From: Bimuria novae-zelandiae CBS 107.79
Lineage: Eukaryota; Ascomycota; Dothideomycetes; Pleosporales; Didymosphaeriaceae
Assembly (NCBI GenBank): GCA_010015655.1
Contig: ML976699.1
Span: 248,001-312,000, forward strand
Length of the DNA: 64,000 nucleotides
Reading direction: 5' to 3'
The notes under the pieces are model-generated. The model did no database searches. It was not told where the DNA came from and was given only the letters and a program-made list of their open reading frames with translations. The position numbers and the translations under genes were made by a program. Positions within the stretch are counted from its first letter, which is position 1. Each line of letters starts with the position of its first letter. Of this stretch, positions 35,249 to 47,097 are shown piece by piece.

Positions 35249-36158
35249 TAGCTTGGCAGTGGGCGCGCCGCGTCACCGAACGCGCCATCCAACCATGCAA
35301 TACCCCAACTTCAACGCGCTGCATCTCCACCAATATAGACCTAAATACGGCCGCGATAGAAGTAATTAAATTATAAAAACTAAAAGAATATTTCTTATAT
35401 TAAAATATTATAAATAAATTTAATATTATATAATTTATACTAACGCAGTAGTATAAGCGCTTTATTAATTAGTAGTAAAGCCCTATATAATATAGATAAA
35501 ATATTACTTAATATTAAGAATAAGAGCTTGTATAATATATTAAGCGCTTTACTAAACGTGGTTTTTTTTATATATAGTAAATAATATAGAGCATTATCTT
35601 TATAGTAGCTAAAAAGAATATTAGCTCTTATTATAGGTAAATTACTTTATTTAGTATTATGCTAAATCCCTAATATTATAATAAATAATTAGTATTAATA
35701 GTAATTATTATATAGCTATTTTTTGCTAAATATAAGCTCTACTTTAACCTCCTATAGTAGAAGATAAAGTAGTATCAGATTAAGACTTAAGATATTTATA
35801 ATATGGACGAGAAAGGTATCCTACTTGGCATTACCTCTCGCTTAAAGAGGATCTTTAATAGGCCTCTATACGAGAGCAAGGCTGTAAGGCAAGCTATCCA
35901 GAATGGTAGCCGCGAGTAGATATCGCTTATAGCCTATATATATACTGACGAATCTACCCTAGATCTAGCTCTAATCTATTAGGTCACCTCTATAAATATA
36001 TAATTAAGCTAGGTTAAGGATCTTAACCCTTAACACTATTAGGCCTTTATTACTATATTCAAATCCAGCTAGTTAAGTAATTAGATTGTTTTTATATAGT
36101 TATAGTAAGTATTTAATTACCTTCTAAAAGCTAAAGCTAGATAATTATATTAACTATT

Positions 36159-36413
36159 TGTCCGTACTGCGTACGGACAGCCACCTAATGCGATGTCTTA
36201 AGACAGGTGACAATGGTTATGTAATACCGCACAGGCAAAGGCATAGACCATAGTCACCGTGCGCGAGCATTAATCCTTATAACCCCCTTTCCTCTGTACG
36301 TAGAATAGACAGACAAGACTTGAATACCAGACCCTTTTCTCACCCGTACCATCGTACAACTATCTAGCCCTATTATATCGCGATATGCTTGGCTTAGTAT
36401 AGCCCATTCAACA
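36159..36413. mobile_element. Solo Copia-type LTR (255 bp), not RIPed
   Basis: It starts with the perfect inverted repeat TGTCCGTAC-TGC-GTACGGACA and ends TTCAACA. TSD CTATT is perfect (36154-36158 and 36414-36418), and removing LTR plus one TSD restores alignment with Pogo-1. Composition is normal in the middle of very AT-rich DNA. No full copy of this family is in the window; assignment to Copia rests on the TGTC start and short length. Confidence 0.9.
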
Positions 36414-36523
36414 CTATTAATACTTAATAGCTATAAAGCGTATTTAATTTTAGATTTTATTAACTATTACGATTATAATAAGATCCTATTAGCTATTTAT
36501 TTACCTTATTTAACTTATATATT

Positions 36524-37056
36524 TGTTACAAGGATTCTACGTACCTAAGCATGGTCCGGATTAAGGGAGGATAGGTTAAGGGAGAAGTGTCTCATAGATA
36601 TTTAGTAGTTAAAAGCTAAAAATAGCTACGAGGTAGGTTTTAAGAATAATTTAATTCTATAATAAACTGTAAAATAACTAACTAGGAAATTTACTAATTT
36701 ATTATAAAAAATATACTCGTAGTATGTTAAGTTAACTACAAGAAGTAGGAGAAGTATAGAGAAATTATTAAACTATATACTATTTATCCTAGTCCTTACT
36801 ATTATTTAAATTATTATTATAGTCCTACTAAGTTATTGTAGTCCCTAAGACTTTTATAGTCCTTTAGACTTTTATAGTCCCTTAGACTTTTATAGTCCCT
36901 TAGACTTCTCGCTTAGGCGAGACTATATTATGTAACTACTAATCTAAGCTACCTTACGTCTTCTTGCATTCTTATAACTTAGTTATTTTACTAATAATTA
37001 CTTTTTTAGCGTAATTATCTAGTTTCCTTATTTTTATAAAATTTATAATTATAATA
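36524..37056 (-). repeat. Gypsy-3 3' LTR with a 17-18-bp tandem array
   Basis: Contains about four copies of TAGTCCCTTAGACTTTT at about 36839-36908, followed by CTCGCTTAGGCG. The same array is at about 43481-43548 in the other LTR, there less changed. The left LTR is much more AT-rich than the right. Confidence 0.92.
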
Positions 37057-37207
37057 CTATCCCTTCTCTTAAAGTTATTATTTTAATACTTTACTTTTTT
37101 ACTTTATTATATTATTAGTATATAATTATTAATTTATATAAAAGAGCGTGTCCTTGCGTCTTAAGACTAGTTATAGCCTCTTTTTAACTTTTCTTGCCTT
37201 ACTAACT

Positions 37208-37786
37208 ATGCTAAAAGCTCCTCGCTCGTTTGTTGCCACTTGTCGTGCCCGTGCGGAGAATATAGAATCTTAACGTCTAGAAATAATATTTAGTTACGAG
37301 CGCTACTAGAAAATAAAGTTACGCTACTTTATAGACACTACTTTTAGGGAGTGTACTAGTTATATTTCTATTTACACTCCGTGTAGCCTGTGGGTTCCTA
37401 AGAAAGATTAGGAGCGTGTTTAAAGGGAGAAGCGTAAGAAGCGTCTAGAGCTCCTTCGCGCGAAAGAGTTAGCTACTTGCCTTAAGCGTAAGCTAGCTAA
37501 AGTAAAGGAAAAAGAGCATAACTATACTTAGCGCGATCTGCGTGTTGCTAATATAGTACGGGCTTTAGAGAAGTAAAAGGAGGATCTAAAGAGTATAGCT
37601 ACTATTAATAATTATAAACTATCGCAACTCGCACCTCTAGGGGCTAACTTAAGCTAGTTATAGGCTAAGCCTTTTTTTTTATCCCCTAATCTTTCTTCTT
37701 TCCTAAATTTACTATTTAGCCTTAGCGGAACTAGTCTTCCCTTATCTTAAGATAAAAGTCCCTCTATACCTTTTTATAGTTTGTAA
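37208..37786 (+). pseudogene. Antisense ORF of Gypsy-3: Zn2Cys6-like plus basic helix, stops
   Basis: ATG 37208 starts MLKAPRSFVATCRARAENIE. The Cys-rich part reads YERY-x6-Y-FIDTTFRE-C-TS-Y-x6-C; reading the Tyr codons of these positions as former Cys gives CX2CX6CX8CX2CX6C, the same as in Gypsy-1. PKKD..ERV..REKRKKRLELLRAKE follows and is nearly identical to the Gypsy-1 protein, so the two are homologous. Several TAG/TAA stops interrupt it; the frame ends at TAA 37784-37786. It lies between the 3' end of pol (minus strand) and the 3' LTR. Confidence 0.72.
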
Positions 37787-37789
37787 GGC

Positions 37790-40700
37790 TTTCTTTAGGT
37801 TTCTAGGTGTTATATTAGGGTATTCTTTTTATTTTACCAAGTATTTTTGCTAACCCTAGACTATTTTTAGGTCTTTAATTTCTTTAACCTCGTACTTATT
37901 ATCCTCTAAATTTAACTAGATCTTAACTAAAGCATTTAGTAGTACTAGTTTTAATAATAATTTATAAAATATTAGGTGTATCTTCGTACCTATTAGTAGA
38001 AGTAGTTTAGTTATAATAGGTTCTTTAGTTCTTATATTTTAAAAGAGCCTACTTAAAGGTAATCTAGTTTTTTACTAGGTTATTTTATCCTTAAATTTTT
38101 TTATAATAGGAAAACTTTATTCCCCTTTTTAAAGGTTAGTCTTTTAATCTTTTGCTTATTTGCGTTTCTAAATCCTATAAGAAATTTCTAAGTAATTTAT
38201 TCTCTTAAGACTTCGTAAAGTTTTTTTTATCTTTTAAGCCTTATCTTAAACTTTTATATAAATACTTTTTATATCTCACGGATCTTAATAAGTAACTAGC
38301 TTATATTTATAGTTAGCGTAGTATAGGGAATACTACATTGTTACTAACCTCGTGCTATTATATACTAGCTAGGCTATTAGTAGTAATTCGTACGTTTTAT
38401 TTGTCTATTAGTCTAGAGATAAAAACTTATTAAAAGGTTTCTATTAACGCTTAAAGCTGCTATGAATGTATCTTAGTATTTTAACGTAAAAGGCTTGTCT
38501 TTATTAGTAATAAATTCTTCTAATAGTCTATATTTTATAAACACTACGTTGTCTACTTCGTAGGCTAGTTTTTTTACCGTTATAGATTCTTATATAGGTC
38601 TAAACTTAGCTATCTTAGTTAAGTAGTCTACTATTATTATAATAGTATTACATATTTATTTCGTTCCTGGCTGTGGCGGTCTTAGAAGCTTTACTATAAA
38701 GTCTATTATTATACTTTACTATAGTCGTTTAGCTACTTATAGTAGTTATAATAGACTATAAGGCTTATATTTCTTTAGCTTATTTTTATAGCATGCTAAA
38801 CAGTTATTTATAACCTTAGTTACTATTAACTTAAGTTTAGGGATAGTATATTTATTTGCGATTTAACGCGTTATTTCTTTAATACCTAGGTATCCCTATT
38901 TTCTAAGCCTATATAGTCTTTAGATTAGGGTTTCTTTATACCCTAGTCTTACGATAAGTCTGTTTTTATAATTTTATCGTGTTTTATTAATCCTGTGCTG
39001 GAGTAGGTCGTATTCCTCTCGTTGTTTCGTGGTGAGTTAGCTATAGTCCTAGAAGTCGTGTACCTCTAGTCTAGTGTAATACAGACTAACAGTGCGGACC
39101 TTAATCGTTAGTTAATTATACGTAATAGTTTTATTATTTCTTGCCTATAACACTATATTATATAGTTCTAGTTTATCCTTAGTAAGGTCTAATTTTCTAC
39201 TTAAGGCGTCTGCGACGCCGTCAAGCGTTTTTAGTTAATAGTATACTATAAAGTAGGGATTTAGCCTATTATACTTATCTTTAGTTAAGCTTCTTAGTTA
39301 TTATAAAGCTAGTAAAGTTTTAATAGTTTATTTATATTTTTATTTTAAAGCATGCTCTAGTAAGTTAAGCTTCTTATTATTTAAAGGCGTCTATTATCCT
39401 CAGTAGTTTCTTATTATAAATATTATACTTAAGTTCTGCTCCTAAGAACTTTCTTAAATAGAAGAATACTAGTCTCTATTTCTTATCTTTACTTTATTAT
39501 AAGAGTATCGCTTCTAATACGTAATTTAATATATTTATTTCTATTCTTATAGGTCTTCTTAGGTCGTGTATTTATAATAGTAGTACTTATAAGAAGAGTG
39601 TCTTTAGCTTTTTAAAAGCTTCTTTAGCTTTTTTTGTAAAGCCTGTCTACTTGTCCTTTTTCGTAAGTTCTGTTATTAGTATTATGGTCTTAGAGTAGTC
39701 CACCAATAGGAGTTAGTAAACCCTAGAAAGGACTAAATATCTTTTACTAACTTAGGTTCTAGCTATTCCTGTATAATAATAATAATTTTTTTAAGGTCTA
39801 TGGCCACACCTTCCTGTAAGATAATAAATACCAGATACTTTATTTTTATATCGTGGAATTTGTATTATTTTCTAGATAAAGGAGTAATTAATACTTATTT
39901 AACTTTATAAGTACTTTCTTTACATATTTCTTGTGCTCCTTAAATGTTCTGGTAGAATAGATAAGTATATCGTTAAGGTAGGTAGTATACAATATATCTA
40001 AGTATATATATAATACTTTATTAATTAGCGTCTAAAACGTCTTAGGCGCGTTTATAAGTCTAAAGGGCATTACTTAGTATTTATATAGGCTATATTAGGT
40101 CTTAAACGTAGTCTTCCACTCGTGTCCTTTACTTATTTATATATAGTAATATTTATTACGTATATTAAATTTTATAAACTATTTAGCTCCCTAGAGTCTA
40201 TCTATTAGCTCCGTAATTAAAGGTAGCGGGTACTAATTCTTAATTATAGCTTTATTTAGTTATTTGTAATCTACATAGAGTTGCAGCTTACCGTTTTTCT
40301 TAGGTACTTAAAGTATAGGGAAAGCTGCCAGGCTTTAACTTTCTTAAATATACTATTTTGCTAGGTTTTTCCTTAAGTAGTCTTATACTTCTTTTTCTTA
40401 GTCTATAAATATTAATTATAGTTATTCTAAGCGTAGCTTGGTACCCTTTCCTAAAGGTATTTTATAATTTTATTTTTAGTATTTTAGTAGTTTTTTTCCT
40501 TCGATTTCTTCAAAGAGTTCTATATATTTTTAATACTTTAATAAAATTTAAGTAGCTTTTACCTCTTCTCTTAGGCCTAAGTATTATACCTATATTAGCC
40601 TTACTTAGCCTAAATTTTCTTTTATAACCTTTAGAATCTTGGTAGCTAATAGTTATTTAGCTTATTTTTTTTTACCTGCCCTACTAGGGCATTTAGGATT

Positions 40701-43160
40701 AATATTTATATTTTTTATAGTTTACGTACTCTAGCGACCTTTAGCGTAGATTCTTAGCTAAATAGTGTCTTTTTTTACTAGTTAATAACATGGTTATACT
40801 TTAAAAGCTAATTATAGCTAATAATTACTTCTATACTTCTAAGATCTACTATTATAAAGCTATATTAGCTCTAGAATTTATCTAGGCTAATAGGTAATAG
40901 CGTTATTTTAAAGCGTAACTAGCCTTTACTATATCTTTAGGATATCGTCCTATCTGCTATTTCCACTTATACTAGTGTTTTCTTATTCTAGTATAGCAGG
41001 TTGTGTTTCTCTACCATTTTCGGGGATATTAGATATCTAGTCACTCCGCGGTCTATTAGCGCTGTTACTTAGTAACTACTAATTATAACTTTTTTAGTTA
41101 GTTATAGGTTACTTATACCTATTTCTACCCTTTTTGCCTTTATAGTCGCGCCTTTACTAGTAAGGTCTTTTACCTAGTAGCGTCCTAGTTTTCTAACTCG
41201 TTATTAGCTTATTTAGTAGTATTCTAAGAAGTCTTTATCTCCTTAATCTAGGTTTACGTAGCTTTCTTTATTTCTAGGTTAGTTTTAGTCTTTTTCTATT
41301 ACTTTTAGTAGAGTAATTTATAGGTGCTCTTAGTATTTTTAATTTACTAGACCTCTTCTTCCTTTTAGGTTTTTCCGTGTCTCTTGCATCCTATAACTAG
41401 ACATTTCTAGGATTTAAGATCTCTATGTAATAGTGTTATTTCTAATACTACTATTTATTCTTTTTAATATAGGTGTACTAGGTAATTCTTATTATAGTCT
41501 AGCTATCTAACTTATCGTAGGTGCTCTAGACTTATACCTTTTATCTACTAGTTTCCTATAGTTATCGCTAATCCCAGTTTATGCCTTTAAGATACTAGCC
41601 TATGGCTTCTTTATATGCTTTATGCATTTAGCACTCATTATTAAAGCACTTCTACTATCCTAATGCTTTATAGTATTATAACTATTTATTAGGGAAATAT
41701 TTATAGCAAGTTATTATTAGTTTATAATTATTAATAAACTTATAGTTAGGGTCTTTTAGTAATATTGCTACTAGTTTCCTTTTTATCTTATATAGTTAAC
41801 AATCCTCTTTATTATACACAACTAGGCTACCTGCTTATATTATTCTTAAATTTTAATCTACTATACTAGTATTAGTATATTTCCTTAGTATTTAGTAGTA
41901 ATTTTGTAGATTAAGGTAGCCTTTAGCCTTTTTAGCGTAATTTTGTGCGTGTAGTCCTTAGGTGTATGTATCTAACTATTGCACACCTAGCAGTTTCCTT
42001 CTGCTATTTAGAGAAAAACCTCGTACTCTTGTACTATTCTCTATTCCACTTCTTCTAGTATCTCTAGAACTTTAAGTTCTATATTAGAGACGTTGTCTTT
42101 ATCTATCTTTAGTAGCCTAGGTGTTAGTGCCTATAGTATACCTATTACTACTTTAATAATTTGCGCCTTCTTGCTTTGTTTATTATTTTTTAAATAATTC
42201 TTTTAGAAGTAACTTTATTCACCGTATCCTAAGCATACTTTTTCTTTAAAGCGTTATTTTTACTCTTAGTTAGATAGTCTATTCTTACGGTCCTTTCGCT
42301 ACTTTTTTAGTTACTATTCTTAAGCTTTATTAGCTATTATAATGTCCCTATTATAGTCCTTTAATAGTTTGTAGCTTTTCTTCATATTAGGTTAGATATA
42401 ATTGCCTTCTCGTTTTTCTAATTATTATTTATATAGTTAGTTATTAATTTTTATAGTTAGTTTTACGAGTTCTTCTAGGTTGTCCACCTAGTTATAGTAG
42501 GTAAGCTTGTCCTTAAAGCTTTCTTTTAGTTTATTATAGTAGGCTGCCTAAAGTGGGACGTTATCTTAATTAATATTAGCTTAAAGGCGTCTAAACTTAG
42601 CTATATACGTACTAGCTATTTTTATTTATTTAAGCTTTTATATCCTGCGTTAGGCTTATTACCCCTTATTAACTTCTTTAAATATAATTTAAATTTGTAC
42701 CTTAAAGGACGCCTAGTCCTCAAACACCTTCTTAGTTTTATTATTATATTCTTAGATATTATCTTCGTTCTCTAGGTAATTCTCTATAAGGGGCTATAGC
42801 TATTTAGCTATTTTACCCTTTATATATATGCCTGCTGCTAGGATTTTTACCTACTTAGTTCTAAAGATATCCTTATTATATTAGTAGTATAGTTTTATAT
42901 TTATAAGAAAAGTCTTAAGTCCTTTACTTTTACCTTTATAAATTTTAGAAACCTTATAAAATATCCTTCCTGTAGTTATAGTAACTAGAATATAAGCTAT
43001 TAGCTTAGCTAGCTACTCTTTAAGCCGCTATATTTTATTAGCCTAATTAGCTAATACTATTATAGTATTTATAGTTAGTCTAAAAGTTACGCTTCTTATT
43101 AGGACCTTTATTATTATAGCTATCGTAGCTATTTTCGTTGTTTCGAACCTTTAGGTAGTT
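37790..43160 (-). pseudogene. gag-pol: Gypsy-3 gag-pol, heavily RIPed
   Basis: Read leftwards from the 5' LTR: gag (about 43100-41900), protease, reverse transcriptase with YLND in place of YLDD (39969-39980), RNase H, integrase and a decayed chromodomain near 37830-37870 (LAKILGKIKRIP for xxYLVKWKGYP). Stops are present every few dozen codons. No long open stretch remains. Confidence 0.85.
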
Positions 43161-43164
43161 AAAG

Positions 43165-43697
43165 TATTATAAGGGTTCTACGTACCTAAGCGTAGTCTAG
43201 AATAGGGGAGGACAGGTTAAGGGAGAAGTGCCTTACAGATATTTAGTAGTTAAAAGCTAAAGATAGCCACGAGGTAGGTTTTAAGAATAATTTAATTCTA
43301 TAATAAACTATAAAATAACTAACTAGGAGATTTACTAATCTATTACAAAAAATATGCTCGTGGTATGTTAAGTTAACTATAAGGAATAGGAGAAGTATAA
43401 AGAAATTATTTGACTATATACTATTTATTTTAGTCCTTACTATTATTTAAATTATTATTATAGTCCTGCTAAGCTATTATAGTCCCTAGGACTTCCGTAG
43501 TCCCTTAGACTTTTATAGTCCCTTAGACTTTCGTAGTCCCTTAGACTTCTCGCTTAGGCGGGACTATATTACGTAACTACTAACCTAAGCTGTTCCGCGT
43601 CTTCGTGTATTCCTGCGACCTAGTTATTTTGCTAATAATTACTTCCTTGGCGTAATTGTCTGGTTTCCCTGTTCCTGTGAGGTTCGTGATCGTAACA
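43165..43697 (-). repeat. Gypsy-3 5' LTR
   Basis: 533 bp, same length as the 3' LTR. Its outer half keeps normal composition (CTGTTCCTGTGAGGTTCGTG) while the same segment of the left LTR is mutated to T and A; this shows the direction of change (C to T, G to A). Confidence 0.93.
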
Positions 43698-44624
43698 ATA
43701 TTAAAGCTTCCTAATGTTTACGTATTTAAGCCTCTATTAATAATATATTTATATAAGCTATTAGCCTTCTTATAGAATAGCTAAGGGCTAGCTTTTATTA
43801 CTAAGAGAGACTTCTTTAGCTTATTCTAAAAGGTCTAGATTAGCACTGTAAGGTAGCTATTAATATTTTAAGCCTTTGAAGCTATAGACATTTCGTTACT
43901 AGATCTAATAATTATTTTAAAGTAATGTAATTAGAGTGTATTTTTTAATTTATAGCTTAACCGTACTACTTAGTACTTTAAATTAGAGAAATAACAACTA
44001 GCTACTAAAAGCTATTATTAATATAGAAGGTAGTAATAAGGCTAAAAGGCTAAGTTAAATTATATACTTAAGTTTTATATAGAAGTACCTTTTAGAGTAT
44101 AAAAATAAAGATTTACGAGGGGCTCTAGTAAAATAAATAAAATACTTAAAGAAAGATAGACTTCTATCTCTTATTTGGCTAAATAAGTAATACAGTAGAG
44201 CTATTCTTTAGTTACCTTATAGCGTATAGCAGGCCCGCGATTATTAATACTAAAAAAGACTAAAAAATAAGTAAAAGCCTATTAGGCTAGTTAATATCTC
44301 AATATAAGGCTACTTTAAGAGAGGCGTAATACTTAAGTAATTACTAGAATACACGAGTAAAGTAGAAGGCTAATAAAGCTACTAAATAACGCCTTAAGTG
44401 ATAAGCCTATAAGATATAAAGTTATCTTTAAAAGGTATTAAAATATTTAAATTAGGTAATAAGAAGCTCTTAAAGTATTTTATAAGCTTATTAAGAAATA
44501 ATAGCCTTAGCGTAAGGCTATAGATACTAATAAGGCTTTATTTACTATATCTATCTTATAAATAGATAGTAGCTATGTCGTTCGAATACTAAGTAAATAT
44601 TTATAATTTGATTTAATAATAATT

Positions 44625-45015
44625 TGTTAGGATCTAATATCCAGGGAAGGCTGCGCCGGTTTTGTATCTAATTCCTCATGTTATTCACCAGGAATAACTG
44701 GTTATTGGCGACTACGCCGCAGGCCGCTAAGTCACGTGACTACTCTTTAGAGAGCGGCCGCCAATAAGCAGGAATAAGCCAAGTATATATAAACACAAAT
44801 ATAAGCTTTCATATTTATATTTAACCTGTTTATTAATTTATTATTTAGATTTAACTTAGCCTCTTATTAATTTAATCATACTATACATACCTTTAATACT
44901 AATACCTATTAATAAGCGTAAGCTATTAATAAAACCCTTATCCGTATTACTAATGCTCTTCCCTAAGAACTAATCCTAGATCCCTTCTAAACCAGCTACC
45001 CGTAGGGGCTTAACA
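44625..45015. mobile_element. Solo chromovirus LTR (391 bp) related to Gypsy-1/Gypsy-2
   Basis: Starts TGTTAGGATCTAATATCCAG and ends GTAGGGGCTTAACA; TSD TAATT is perfect (44620-44624 and 45016-45020). The R/U5 half matches the Gypsy-1 and Gypsy-2 LTRs, the U3 half is its own. It has GTCACGTGAC at 44731-44740. Confidence 0.93.
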
Positions 45016-45163
45016 TAATTACCTATAGACTTATGAGACCTTTACTATAGAAAATCTCGTAATAATATTAATTATAGGTAGCTTAGTAGCCTCATGTTAC
45101 TAGCCGAGCGATTATGTTACGGTAGCGCGTTTAGTAACACGACACGCTAACTACCAAGCTATA

Positions 45164-46825
45164 GTAACGTGTTTGTGTGCGTATCGTCCGGATTCGCGTA
45201 ATGCACAAACACACCAAAACACCCTAAACTTCTACATGCGATAGCTCCACTAATATAGATTTAATTTAAGCTATAATTAATAATATCAAGTCGCTAGGCC
45301 TAGAAGACGACTTTCTATATATAGAAATTACTACTAAATATGGTATTAATCGCTCTATGCTGGCCTAAAGGCATTAGTAATTAACGCGCCCTTAATAGTT
45401 TAAGAATATTAATTCGTAGAAACATACCCTATACTAAAGTGGGAGCTTATATAATATATTAAAAGGCTTAAAAAGAGATACATAACTCTTACTAAGGAGA
45501 TAATACGAAACTTTGTCTCTATAATAAAAAGGGAGCTAGTTAGCAAAAGCTAGATTATCCGCTTTATTAATTAATATAGTATTTACCTTATTCTGAAATA
45601 GATAGTTAGCATTAGGCTGACAAATGAGTTAGGGTTAGGTTAGGATTAGGTCAGATCCGCACGGACTAGAATACCAAAAATATAATCTTTACTTCTTAAT
45701 ATCTTACCTAATACCAGGGATATATTAGTACAAGTCTTATATTAGGTATATATATAAATTAATAAATTAATATCTTAATTAATTTTCACTACTCCGGAGC
45801 CTCCTTTAACTATTATTTGTGGGTTTTGTTTTAGTAAATAACAGGACAATATAAGGCTAGAGTTAATACAATGTCTTAGAATTCTAATATATTATTCTTT
45901 ATATATATATATATACCTTATATTAAATTCGCATTAATATATCTCTAGTATTAGGTAAGATATTAAGAAGTAAAGGTTAGATTTATAGTATTCTAGTCCG
46001 TGCGGATCTGACCCAATCCTAACCTAATCCCAACCCATTTACCAGCCTAGTTAGCATGGACAGCAATTACTATAAAGCTAATTTAAAAAATAAATGTTAC
46101 CTCTATTGTAACTATTTATATAATAGGATTAATGAATAATAAATAGATCCTCGTTATATCGATAATATAAAAAAAAAGTTATATAATAAGTATTACTAGC
46201 AAATTAAAGAAGATATTTAGTAACTAAATATAGGAAAAGAAGGGGATTAGAGCGTTCATTTAAAATAATAATTATATACGGATTATATTTTTAATATATA
46301 TCTGCGCTAATATATTACCTCTACTACTAAGCCTTATTTATAAGATCACTAATAAGGATATCTAATTAAGGTAGCTAAAGAATATTAAGGTACAGTATTA
46401 TTAATTTTTGTTACCTTATTAGCATTTAACTAAATAAATAATAAAATTAGACTTGCCTAGCTTAAGTAGGAGTTTAACTACTATATAAAAGAAAGAACTT
46501 AATAATTATATTAACTTTTAACTCTAGATAGCCATGAATCTTATTATACTATAGACTTACTATCCCGCCTTTTTATTTAACCTATATGCTTGATCTAGCT
46601 AATAGTAAAAATTTTATAAATTACTATAAATTATTTATAATTACCTAATTATATAGCCTTTAGTCTGCCCCGTCGCTTTAATTTTATAATAACGAACTAA
46701 GCTAATATCTTGCCTATTATAAAGCTAGTTTTATTAAAATTATGGGTGTTCTTATTGCAGATACTATAGGTTGGTTTTATACGTGCTATAAGGTTAAACT
46801 AGGCCCTAATAGCCTTGGAATTCTT
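45164..46825 (+). pseudogene. Pogo-3: third pogo-type transposase, RIPed and interrupted
   Basis: It begins directly next to Pogo-2. NIDLI..NNIKSLGLEDDFLYIE aligns to the Pogo-1 start, with the Met now Ile; IDSNYYKANL (near 46065) aligns to IDSNRHKADS, and YIDNIKKKSYIISITSKLKK (near 46150-46210) to the DDE start. A MITE (45613-46049) and Gypsy-5 (from 46831) interrupt it. A likely left end starts GTAACGTGTTTGTGTGCG at 45164 after TA; the right end was not found. Confidence 0.75.
45613..46049. mobile_element. hAT-like MITE (437 bp) with TTAGGG-like terminal repeats
   Basis: The ends are long inverted repeats of over 100 bp that start TAGGCTG and contain GTTAGGGTTAGGTTAGGATT, then GGTCAGATCCGCACGGACTA. 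The 8-bp TSD GTTAGCAT is perfect (45605-45612 and 46050-46057). An 8-bp TSD and TAG start suggest hAT. The centre is AT-rich with a TA microsatellite near 45900. There is no ORF. Confidence 0.9.
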
Positions 46826-46830
46826 ATATA

Positions 46831-47077
46831 TGTGAGGGCGAGCGCGGGCTCCTGCATCGAAAGAGTAGATGAGGTAGGTTGGCTCTATTTCAGCTACACT
46901 AAGATGAGGCGGCTGTAGGTACACAGGGCTCGCGCGCTTTTGTGCGCGGCCATCGGAGCGGAACAACTATCTATCTGAGGCAGCTGCCCTGGGTGCGCGA
47001 GCAGCTGCGCTTGGACGTGAGGTAGTTGCGCCTCGTACGCGAGCTCATGTGACCTGCTGGCCTGCCAGGCCGTCACA
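46831..47077 (-). repeat. Gypsy-5 3' LTR
   Basis: GC-rich and nearly unmutated, with GCAGCTGC and GCGCGAGC motifs. The outer ends of the pair keep TG..CA; the inner TG of the right copy is TA. Confidence 0.93.
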
Positions 47078-47097
47078 TCACCCCCCTCCAAGGTGGG

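Larger units (their letters stand above)
36524..43697 (-). mobile_element. Gypsy-3: complete chromovirus, 7174 bp, inside Pogo-2
   Basis: Both LTRs are 533 bp (36524-37056 and 43165-43697); the outer ends are TGTTAC..GTAACA and the inner ends are RIP-changed. TSD ATATT is perfect (36519-36523 and 43698-43702). The polypurine tract (reverse complement of 37057-37070) places the 3' LTR on the left. It carries gag-pol on the minus strand and an antisense ORF on the plus strand. Confidence 0.95.
35335..44600 (+). pseudogene. Pogo-2 transposase in three pieces, heavily RIPed
   Basis: The start reads NIDLNTAAIEVIKL where Pogo-1 has NMDPIKAAITAIES, so the start Met has become Ile. YNMDEKGILLGITSRLKRIF is preserved near 35800-35860. 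The solo Copia LTR (36159-36413) and Gypsy-3 (36524-43697) split the DDE core; beyond them the sequence aligns to the Pogo-1 segment VCMFKPLLIAYL and on to the C-terminus near 44590. Stops are very many. Confidence 0.87.
35251..45159 (+). mobile_element. Pogo-2: pogo element carrying three later insertions
   Basis: Terminal repeats of about 38 bp start GCTTGG(C/T)AGT and match after allowing C/T and G/A changes (35251-35288 and 45122-45159). TA flanks both ends (35249-35250 and 45160-45161). It holds a solo Copia-type LTR, Gypsy-3 and a solo chromovirus LTR, each with a perfect 5-bp TSD; without them it is 2074 bp, close to Pogo-1 (2125 bp). Its TIR sequence differs from that of Pogo-1, so they are separate families. 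Confidence 0.93.

Noticed and set aside
45620..45660. Telomere or interstitial telomeric array
   Set aside because: Only two or three imperfect TTAGG units, located within the terminal repeat of a MITE with perfect TSD.
46894..47091. Minus-strand frame repeated at 53044-53226
   Set aside because: It lies within the two Gypsy-5 LTRs, so the repetition is due to the LTRs.
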